DNA of 64,000 bases from Aurantiacibacter poecillastricola (lineage in GTDB: Bacteria; Pseudomonadota; Alphaproteobacteria; Sphingomonadales; Sphingomonadaceae). The position numbers and the translations under genes were made by a program. A model generated the notes under the pieces. That model saw only the letters and a program-made list of their open reading frames with translations. It did not search any database and was not told the origin of the DNA. Within the stretch, counting starts at the first letter, position 1, and every line of letters begins with the position of its first letter. Shown here one piece after another: positions 1 to 7,074 of this stretch. The stretch lies in the NCBI RefSeq assembly GCF_030730945.1, contig NZ_JAVAMS010000002.1, positions 434,001-498,000 on the forward strand, given 5' to 3'.

Positions 1-2081
1 AACCAGTCGCCGTAGGTGGTCTCATCGAAGCCATTGGCCTCGAGATAGTCGATCACCTGCGCCTCCGACTGATAGTTGGCGTACTGGATATTGCCGTCGG
101 CATGCATGTAGAGGTGCAGGTAGGCCGTCCCGTCGGTCAGCGCGAGATAGACTTCCTGCAACCCGTCGCCATCGTAATCGTCTCCGCCCAGCACGCCGTT
201 GATGTTCTCGATCTGCAGGTCGTTCTGGAAACGGCGCTGGCTGTCGAATTCACTGCCTGCAACGACATCGCCGGACTGTACCTGCGGATCGATGTAGATG
301 CCCACCACCCGCGTCTCTCCGAACTGGCCGTGGTCTGCGAAATATACCAGCCCGTCTTCCGCCGTTCCGACCGTGGCGAAGCGGCCGATCGCGTCGTTGA
401 CGAGGATGCGCTCGGCATTGCCGTCGCCGTTCACGTCCACCGCGCCGATCAGCAGCCAGCCGTCATCGCCGCCCAGGTCGTTGCCGTCGTAATCGCGGAT
501 GGCCGTCATGAAACCGGCAGGGTCGGCCGAGAAGTTCACGGTGACGCCGGGGCCGGGGCGAAGACGCAGCGAACCATCGTCGAATTGCAGGAATTCGATG
601 TCGGTCACGATGTCCTTGCCATCAGGGCCCTTCACCTCGAACACGCCGCTGGAGAGGTGGGTGACGGTATAGGCGGCGCGGCTGCCGCCGAGGATCGCCG
701 TGTCCCATCCAGTACCGCCGTAAAGGAGGTCATTCCCGCCATTGCCGCGCAGCGTATCGGCGCCCGCATCGCCATACAGCTGCTCTGCGCCTGCGCCGCC
801 TGTCAGCCGGTCGTTTCCGGCATTGCCGTGCACCGCGCCCGCAACGGAGCCGGAGGCGCCATCATACAGGTCGTCACCATCGTAGAAGGTTACCGCGCCA
901 AGGATCGAGCCTGCATTGTGGAGCTGGGTGGAGTTGCGGAAATTGGGGTTCGCAAGGTCCGTCGAGACCGGCCAGCCGGTAAACGCGTAGGAGTAGCTTG
1001 CTACCGAAAGGCCCGAGGCGATCCTGATCGAGCCACCCACAGCTCCGCCGATGCTGGTTTGCGCAAGACTGCCCGAGGTGAGGGTCAGGCTGAGGCCGGA
1101 CTCGGCGTAAATATCCTGGAAGCCGGAGATATTCGCCAGTTCCACGACAGATCGCTTGTTCGGTGCGCCATTGGTCAGGTACAGCTTCTCGAACCCGGTT
1201 GCGCGGGCAAGGTCGTCCACCATCGAAGCCGTGACGAGATAGGCGAGGGTGTCCAGGCCCGCACCACCGGTAATCGCAGACGCAACGCTTGCGGCCTTCA
1301 CTCCGTTTTCCAGCTGCAGCGTATCGGCCCCTCCGCCAAGCGAGATGGAGCCCCCGACCTTGCTCGACCCGCCGATCCATACCGTGTCGCTGCCCGCGCC
1401 GCCCGTCAGCGAGGCGACGGTCGAGTTCTGGAACAGCCAGAAGGAGCCCGCCAGCTGGACCTGTGCCAGCGGGTTGAGGCAGTCGACCAGATTGTAGAAC
1501 CCGTTCACCATGCCCGGCGCGCCGACGATCTGGGTATAGCCGCTGAACTGGGAGTAGTTGCCCGAGGCCTGCAAAGAGAGGATCTCGAACCCGGTCAGAT
1601 AGGTTCCGTAGACCTGGTTGGTGGTCGCTGCGAATTCGAGGGTGTCGCGCCCGCTGCCGCCATCGCCGTAAACGAAGAACGGCGCGGTCGCCCCCTCGAA
1701 CCGCAAGAGGTCGTCTCCGCTGCCCATTGCCGCGCCGTAGACGCTGGTGGCATAGGTGCTGCCTGCCGCCCGGCTGATGAGCGTATCGTTGCCTGCGCCA
1801 AGGTCCACAAGGCCCGCGATGGTCCCCGCATCGACGATCCTGTCTGCCCCGCCAGAGCCGGTGACGGCCCGGAACGTCCAGGGATCCTGGTGCTGGCCTG
1901 CGCCGATATAGCCGCCGCTGTCGTTGATGAGGGTCGATCCGCCGGTCTCGAAAATGACCTGGCCAAGCACCCGGCCAAGCTGCGTGTTACGGAAAGTGAT
2001 CGCGGTTGCCGCGAGGCGGACATCCTCTTCGATCGTCTGGCGGTTTTCGATGGAAAGCCCGGAATTCGTATAGGCTGGCAT
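1..2081 (-). CDS. RTX-type calcium-binding surface/secreted protein (3' end off window)
   Basis: This is a minus-strand frame open from an ATG at 2081 to the window edge. About 693 codons are visible and the frame is still open at base 1. Only a few codons should be missing, because the paralogue at 4877-6865 ends shortly after the same TYGDW sequence. The first 450 residues are Gly/Ala/Thr-rich, with scattered GG-x-G-x-D turns. A cluster of hemolysin-type calcium-binding repeats (GGAGAEQL, GDAGADTL, GNGGNDLL) lies at roughly 690-850. The C-terminal 220 residues carry two D-x-[DN]-x-DG loops (DVNGDGN, DYDGDG) and match the paralogue closely. RTX proteins usually leave by type I secretion and fold on binding calcium. 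No N-terminal signal peptide is seen, which fits that route. A GTG 13 codons upstream is an alternative start. The substrate or ligand is unknown. Confidence 0.85.
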   Translation of the reverse strand, partial: MPAYTNSGLSIENRQTIEEDVRLAATAITFRNTQLGRVLGQVIFETGGSTLINDSGGYIGAGQHQDPWTFRAVTGSGGADRIVDAGTIAGLVDLGAGNDTLISRAAGSTYATSVYGAAMGSGDDLLRFEGATAPFFVYGDGGSGRDTLEFAATTNQVYGTYLTGFEILSLQASGNYSQFSGYTQIVGAPGMVNGFYNLVDCLNPLAQVQLAGSFWLFQNSTVASLTGGAGSDTVWIGGSSKVGGSISLGGGADTLQLENGVKAASVASAITGGAGLDTLAYLVTASMVDDLARATGFEKLYLTNGAPNKRSVVELANISGFQDIYAESGLSLTLTSGSLAQTSIGGAVGGSIRIASGLSVASYSYAFTGWPVSTDLANPNFRNSTQLHNAGSILGAVTFYDGDDLYDGASGSVAGAVHGNAGNDRLTGGAGAEQLYGDAGADTLRGNGGNDLLYGGTGWDTAILGGSRAAYTVTHLSSGVFEVKGPDGKDIVTDIEFLQFDDGSLRLRPGPGVTVNFSADPAGFMTAIRDYDGNDLGGDDGWLLIGAVDVNGDGNAERILVNDAIGRFATVGTAEDGLVYFADHGQFGETRVVGIYIDPQVQSGDVVAGSEFDSQRRFQNDLQIENINGVLGGDDYDGDGLQEVYLALTDGTAYLHLYMHADGNIQYANYQSEAQVIDYLEANGFDETTYGDW

Positions 2082-2156
2082 ATGTCCTCGCAGCGCAAGA
2101 TCCCTGCGCGCCGGATACACGACAAAACCTTAAGAAAGACAAGCGATTCGAGCGAC

Positions 2157-2172
2157 TAACTCCAAAGAGTTA
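2157..2172. promoter_or_regulatory. palindrome upstream of the first RTX gene
   Basis: TAACTC-CAAA-GAGTTA is a perfect six-base inverted repeat 76-91 bases upstream of the RTX start at 2081. It could be an operator or a short hairpin. No family assignment is possible from sequence alone. Confidence 0.3.
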
Positions 2173-2188
2173 TGGCTTTTCCAGATCA

Positions 2189-2224
2189 GGGGCCGCGGCA
2201 GGACTGAAAGCCCGCCGCGGCCCC
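2189..2224 (-). terminator. strong hairpin after the trimeric autotransporter gene
   Basis: An 11-bp perfect GC-only stem (GGGGCCGCGGC against GCCGCGGCCCC) with a 14-base loop lies 29 bases past the autotransporter stop on the minus strand. No U-tract follows, so it is either an atypical terminator or a hairpin that protects the 3' end. Confidence 0.5.
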
Positions 2225-2252
2225 GCGATTGGTCAGGCGTGATGCCTCTTGA

Positions 2253-4472
2253 TCAGAAGCTGAAGCCGGCACCGGCGCTGAAGCCGCCATGGCCGTTCGT
2301 ATCCATCGTGCCGCCTGCCTTGAGGACGCCTTCGCCATCGTTAAAGGTGGTGGAGACGCCGACCGCGAAGGCCGTTTCGCCGCGATAATGCCCGATCGCG
2401 CCGCCGAACATCGAGCGTCCCGGGTCCATGGTCTGCGGAATTCCCGCAAAGGCCATCGCACCGGCCGTTCCCGCAAAGGCTTCCTCGCGCGCATTGTCGA
2501 GGTCGAAGGCCACCTGTTGCAGTCCGGTGTTGAGCAGTTCGAAGCGCTGATCGGTATAGGCCATCGAGGTGTTCATCACGTCGGCCATGCCCGCCTGCAA
2601 CTGCCCCAGGTTCACCGCGTCGTTGGCAAGCGTGCCGTCCGCCACGTTATGCACGCGAACCGGCTGCGAGGCGTCCGCACCCACGAAGGTGACGTCCTGC
2701 GTGATCGTGCCGCCATTGCTGGCGGTGGGGTCCGAGGGATCGGAATACTGGACCGCGACCACGGTGCTTCCCGAAAGGTTGTTGGTGATCGCGTCGATAT
2801 TCGCCGTGTTTATGTCGATATCGGTGCGGTTCGCCTCCACCGCGGCATTCGTGCTCGCCAGTTGGGAGCCGTTCACCGCATCGGTGGACCCGGCCACGAC
2901 AGCGCCGTCCGCCACGTTCGTAATGCGGACGGCCCCGCCACTCGCGCCGATCAGGGCGACGGTATCGGTGGGAACGTCGCTGGCCGTCGCCGGATCGGTA
3001 TCGCTCACATAGCCGAGGGGGACATTGGCCAGTTGCTGTTCCATCTCGACGATCGTGGTGGAGTTGACCGTCACCCGGTTATCGAGAGAGGCGATGGCGA
3101 CGGAGTTGTCGGTGATATCGCCCTCGTTCACGGTCACCCGGTTATCCAGGCTGGCGATATTCGTGGTGTTGGAGGTGATCGCATCCCCGTTCACCGTCAC
3201 TCGCGTATCGAGATCGAGGATATCGGCCTCTGCCACCTCAAGCCGGATGTCCAGATCGGCGATGTCGCCTTCATTGACGGTGACGCGTCCGTCCAGATCG
3301 GCCACCGCCTGGTTGGTCGCGAACAGCTGGCTGCCATTCACGGCCTCGTCGGAGGTGGCGCTCACTTCGCCCGCCGCCACGTTCGCCAGCACCGTGCCGC
3401 CGGCCCCTTCGAAGGTGAGCCGCGTGCGCGACGCATCGTCATAGGTGACGCCCAGCGGATCGCCGGTACTGCCAATCGCGGCGATGGCATCGGTATTGGC
3501 CTGGATGGCCACCGTATTCGCGTCGACCTGCTGGTTGGTGTCGAACAGCTGCGAACCGTTCACGGCCTCGTCCGAACCGGCGCTCAGCGTGCCGGCTGCC
3601 ACATTGGCGAGGGTCGTGCCCGCGGCACCGCCCAGGGTGACTCTGACCTGCGTCGCATCGTCATACTGCACGGCATTGCCAAGCGTCCCGCTCAGCCCGT
3701 CCACCGCTGCCTGCACCTGGCCCACGGTCGCGGCATCGCTGGGAGCCGAACCCGGCGCGACATTGGTAATCTGCCGCAGCGCTCCCGCCGATCCGACCGA
3801 TACGGAGCCGGCGGAATCGAACGTCCCGGCCATGAAGGTGGCGCTGTATCCTGTCAGCGGACCGCGATCCGCCAGCGAACCTGCACCCAGCGCCACGCTG
3901 TTGGCCACTGTCACGCTTGCATCGGTGCCGAGGGCAATCGCCCCGAACGCACCGGCGGAGGTGGACGCATTGTTGCCGAAAGCCACCGCGTCGAGTTCGG
4001 CTGCAGAGGCGGCGAGCCCGTCCCCCAGCCCGGAAATCTGATTGCCGCCGATGGCGATGCCCGCCGCATCGTTCAGCGCATACCCATCGGCGGAGATGTT
4101 GCAGTCGGAAGGTCCGACCAGATTGCCGTCGGTATCCACCAGTTGCAGCGAAATGGGATCCTCCGCCGCGATACCGGCAAGGATGTTGTCCACCTCAAGA
4201 TCCGCGTCGGTGATATTCAGCAGGGGCGGCAGGAGGACGGAAAGGCCGAGCAACTCGTCTGTCAGGTTTTCGACGCTGCTCGCCACCGGCACGACGGCCT
4301 GCCCGACAATATCCGTGACTGCGGATTTCTGCAGCTGGATGCCGGTACACACGTCAACCACGGGTTGAAGGGACTGTGCCTGGGCGGCGAGGGAAAATGG
4401 GGCGGTATGGAGGCCTGCCATCGCAACCGATGCGGAGAGCACGCGGATCGTCGTTTTATTCAAGCGATTCAT
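2253..4472 (-). CDS. YadA-like trimeric autotransporter adhesin
   Basis: The predicted protein has 739 residues and would be an outer-membrane, surface-displayed adhesin (type Vc secretion). It starts MNRLNKTTIR with a Sec signal ending near AAQAQ (about residues 1-33). A head region follows with YadA/Hep-Hag left-handed repeats (AVAFGNNAS, AIALGTDAS, SVALGAGS). Neck motifs of the DEAVNGSQLF type occur several times. A coiled-coil stalk repeats LDxRVTVN around residues 330-480. The C-terminal 60-70 residues form the membrane anchor (MFGGAIGHYRGETAFAVGVS) and end in Phe, as barrel proteins do. The ATG at 4472 is preferred over an upstream TTG because GGAGAAG lies just before it. No dedicated secretion gene is needed, since the anchor trimerises to export itself. 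It sits between two RTX paralogues on the same strand. The binding target is unknown. Confidence 0.93.
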   Translation of the reverse strand: MNRLNKTTIRVLSASVAMAGLHTAPFSLAAQAQSLQPVVDVCTGIQLQKSAVTDIVGQAVVPVASSVENLTDELLGLSVLLPPLLNITDADLEVDNILAGIAAEDPISLQLVDTDGNLVGPSDCNISADGYALNDAAGIAIGGNQISGLGDGLAASAAELDAVAFGNNASTSAGAFGAIALGTDASVTVANSVALGAGSLADRGPLTGYSATFMAGTFDSAGSVSVGSAGALRQITNVAPGSAPSDAATVGQVQAAVDGLSGTLGNAVQYDDATQVRVTLGGAAGTTLANVAAGTLSAGSDEAVNGSQLFDTNQQVDANTVAIQANTDAIAAIGSTGDPLGVTYDDASRTRLTFEGAGGTVLANVAAGEVSATSDEAVNGSQLFATNQAVADLDGRVTVNEGDIADLDIRLEVAEADILDLDTRVTVNGDAITSNTTNIASLDNRVTVNEGDITDNSVAIASLDNRVTVNSTTIVEMEQQLANVPLGYVSDTDPATASDVPTDTVALIGASGGAVRITNVADGAVVAGSTDAVNGSQLASTNAAVEANRTDIDINTANIDAITNNLSGSTVVAVQYSDPSDPTASNGGTITQDVTFVGADASQPVRVHNVADGTLANDAVNLGQLQAGMADVMNTSMAYTDQRFELLNTGLQQVAFDLDNAREEAFAGTAGAMAFAGIPQTMDPGRSMFGGAIGHYRGETAFAVGVSTTFNDGEGVLKAGGTMDTNGHGGFSAGAGFSF

Positions 4473-4876
4473 AGGTTCTTCTCCCAAGGGGGTTTTTAAC
4501 CCCTCGTTCCGACATTCTTTGTTTCGGTGGGAGAAGGGTGGTCCCCGGGAGATAACGGTTCGTTAATCTTTGTAAGTAGTGCTTACTAATTGATTCGGGG
4601 TCACCCGGTGCCGAATCTCGTTTTGACCGGGGTTGCGCGTTCCTCGCCGGTTAAAGATCGGTAAACCCCAAGCCCATTTTTTTTCGAATTTTCGACCTGT
4701 CCTTTCACATCTGTGAAAGAACCGTCGATTCTGGACGCCCAAAAATCAGACAGCGGCGCTGTACGATGCGAACCGCTCGAGCCTTTCCAGGCGGAAGGAT
4801 CGCTCGCATGCCAGTAGCATGGGCGACTCTTCCGAGATCGGCAGTACAGGCTTTCTTCGAAAAGCTGCTCGGAACC
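4473..4876 (-). promoter_or_regulatory. 404-base intergenic region upstream of the autotransporter
   Basis: There is no gene here. It contains two near-matches to the CtrA box TTAA-N7-TTAA, at 4552-4566 (ATAA-N7-TTAA) and 4651-4665 (TTAA-N7-TAAA). It also contains an inverted repeat GTAAG-N5-CTTAC (4572-4586) and a perfect palindrome CTTTCACA-TC-TGTGAAAG (4702-4719). The region is AT-rich compared with its flanks, as expected for a regulated promoter. It also holds the 3' flank of the second RTX gene. The sites are pattern matches only. Confidence 0.4.
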
Positions 4877-6865
4877 TCAGGTGCCGGGCGAGAACCAGTC
4901 GCCATAGGTGGCCTCGTCGAAACCGTTGGCTTCGAGATAGGCGATCGCCTGTGCTTCGGACTGGTAATTCGCATACCGGATGTTGCCGTCAGCATGCATG
5001 TAGAGGTGCAGGTACGCCGTCCGGTCCGTGAGGGCGAGATACACCTCCTGAAGCCCGTCGCCATCATAGTCGTCCGCGCCCAGCACGCGGTTGATGTTCT
5101 CGATCTCGAGGTCGTTCTGGAAACGCCGCTGGCTGTCCTCGTCGCTGCCTTGCACCACGTCGCCGGACTGCACGAGCGGGTCGATATAGATGCCCACCAC
5201 GCGGGTCTCGCCCGCCCAGCTGTAGTCATCGAAATAGACGAGGCCATCGGAAGCCATGCCGACCGTGGCAAAACGTCCGATGGCATCGTTGACGAGGATC
5301 TGGTCCACATCGCCGTCGCCATTCACGTCCGCCGAGCCGATACGCAGCCACGCCCCGTCACCGCCGAGATCGTTGCCGTCGAAGTCGCGAATGTTCTCCA
5401 TCGCCGCTGCATAGAGCGACGGGTTGGCGGTGTTGAAGATCACCCCCGTTCCCTCGCCGGGCAGCAGGCGGATCGTCTGGTCGTCGAACTGGAGATACTC
5501 GACATTCGTCAGCGTGTCGGTGCCGTCGGGGCCGGAGACCTCGAACATGCCGACAGAGACCTGCGTCACCGTATAGGCCGAGCGCTTGCCCGCAACGACC
5601 GCCGTATCGACATTGGAGCCGCCGTCGATCGTATCGTCGCCGCCATTGCCGGTCAGCGTGTCGCCGCTTGCGAAGCCGTTGAGGATTTCGGCGTAATCGC
5701 CACCTGTGAGGGTGTCGGCCTCGTCGGAGCCATCTAGCGTGTTATCGATGCGCAGCTTATTCCGGTAATCTTCGGTGTCGAACTGCTCGATTGTAAACTC
5801 GCCATTTGCTATGACCAGCGTATTATCAGCCACGCCATCGCCATTTGCGTCATACTGCAAGAGTGTCTGACCGCCTGCAGCGTGATAGCGTATTTCATCC
5901 GAAGTTCCGCTGAAATCGGCGGTGCCGATAAACGTAGCCAGCGATGCGTTGTTCCCGCCGCTATAACTGATTGCATCGCCGGGTGAGAAATCGGTGATCG
6001 TTACGCCCGCGAAAAGCAGATTTCCCCGTTGCGTGAACTGGTACTCGTCGTTGCCTTTGCCGCCCGTGTAAATATCCGTTCCGACGGCCAGATTGTCGAA
6101 ATCGTACCAGCCATCGTTCGAAGCCGGATCGACCTGAACGAGGTCGTCAAAATCGCTTCCAACAAAAATGTCGTCGAAATGCCCCGCATTAAAGACAATC
6201 GCTACGGGCGAACCGCTGGCATCCACCTTGTGAGTGACGGACGCGGTATTCCTGCTGGAGATGGCCACACGCTCGACGTTCCGGGCCGATACGAACGTTA
6301 GAGGGTCTGTGGACAAGCCCTGTGTAATGGTTAGCGCGTCCGCATTGCCCGCAATGATCACGTCGCTGCTTGATATGGCAGGGCGCACCCTGACGAAATC
6401 AAATCCGTCACCGCCATCGATGAAGTGATCGGTTCCCGCAACTGCAAACCGGTCTCGGAAAGCAGATCCTGTGATACGACTTGAGGAAGCCGAAAACGAA
6501 GTGTACAGATGCCAGAAATAAGGAGCCTGCGCCGATGCAGGTTCAAAGGCTGATGCATCGAACACCACCATCTCTGGATTGGCGATGCTGAACGTGACAG
6601 CTTCGATACTCGAAAAACTCGTATCGACCCGACCGGCCTCGTCAAACAGGCGGTTGGACGTCAAAGTATAGGTTTCCGGGCCGAAGTAATCCGCGAAACC
6701 GTACATCGCCTCCATTAAGAATCGAAGCGTATCGGCGCCCGGACCACCATCGATGGTATCAAAGCCCGAACTTCCGATAATCTCATCGTCGCCGCCAAGG
6801 GCCTCAATGACATCGTCACCGATAGTGCCTTCGAGATTGTCCCTGTACTCGGTGCCGAGTATCAC
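4877..6865 (-). CDS. RTX-type calcium-binding surface/secreted protein, paralogue of the first
   Basis: The predicted protein has 662 residues and starts at GTG 6865. An in-frame TAG lies just upstream, so a longer start is excluded, and a G-rich ribosome-binding stretch precedes it by about 10 bases. Residues 16-47 contain hemolysin-type repeats (GGDDEI, GSSGFDTIDGGPGADTL). A second RTX cluster lies near residues 380-420 (GNGGDDTIDGG). The last 220 residues carry DVNGDGD and DYDGDG calcium-loop motifs and are nearly the same as the C-terminus of the gene at 1-2081. The middle is unrelated to that paralogue, so the pair shares a C-terminal module joined to different N-terminal parts. The middle section (about 5750-6700) has lower GC than the conserved end. 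It is likely exported by a type I system encoded elsewhere; function unknown. Confidence 0.87.
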   Translation of the reverse strand: MILGTEYRDNLEGTIGDDVIEALGGDDEIIGSSGFDTIDGGPGADTLRFLMEAMYGFADYFGPETYTLTSNRLFDEAGRVDTSFSSIEAVTFSIANPEMVVFDASAFEPASAQAPYFWHLYTSFSASSSRITGSAFRDRFAVAGTDHFIDGGDGFDFVRVRPAISSSDVIIAGNADALTITQGLSTDPLTFVSARNVERVAISSRNTASVTHKVDASGSPVAIVFNAGHFDDIFVGSDFDDLVQVDPASNDGWYDFDNLAVGTDIYTGGKGNDEYQFTQRGNLLFAGVTITDFSPGDAISYSGGNNASLATFIGTADFSGTSDEIRYHAAGGQTLLQYDANGDGVADNTLVIANGEFTIEQFDTEDYRNKLRIDNTLDGSDEADTLTGGDYAEILNGFASGDTLTGNGGDDTIDGGSNVDTAVVAGKRSAYTVTQVSVGMFEVSGPDGTDTLTNVEYLQFDDQTIRLLPGEGTGVIFNTANPSLYAAAMENIRDFDGNDLGGDGAWLRIGSADVNGDGDVDQILVNDAIGRFATVGMASDGLVYFDDYSWAGETRVVGIYIDPLVQSGDVVQGSDEDSQRRFQNDLEIENINRVLGADDYDGDGLQEVYLALTDRTAYLHLYMHADGNIRYANYQSEAQAIAYLEANGFDEATYGDWFSPGT

Positions 6866-6976
6866 GTCTATCTACCCCCACGAAATTACAAGCATGACTA
6901 CAATGCCATGAAAAATTGAGATTTATCCGGAAAGGTTTAACAAGAGCAATAGGCCGCGCCGCAGTTATCACCATCC

Positions 6977-6991
6977 GAACATTTGCAGAAC
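6977..6991. promoter_or_regulatory. LexA (SOS) box upstream of uvrA
   Basis: GAAC-ATTTGCA-GAAC is a perfect match to the alphaproteobacterial LexA direct repeat (GTTC-N7-GTTC read on the other strand). It lies 84 bases before the uvrA ATG. A second perfect site precedes recA in this window, which supports its reality. Confidence 0.85.
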
Positions 6992-7074
6992 AAACCCCAT
7001 TGCGCTAGCCTCGGTGAAACACCTGCCTCGGTCCTACTGGACTCTGGCCCCCTCGCACCCCAAGTGACCTCGCC

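Noticed and set aside
102..2159. Plus-strand frame of 685 codons opposite the first RTX gene
   Set aside because: It is an antisense shadow. The minus strand has the RTX repeats, calcium loops and the paralogue match; the plus frame has no family motifs.
3050..3300. CRISPR-like regular repeats
   Set aside because: The repeated words encode the LDxRVTVN stalk units of the adhesin and differ in spacing and sequence as protein repeats do.
2289..4499. Plus-strand frame of 736 codons opposite the adhesin gene
   Set aside because: Shadow of the autotransporter, whose signal peptide, repeats and anchor are all on the minus strand.
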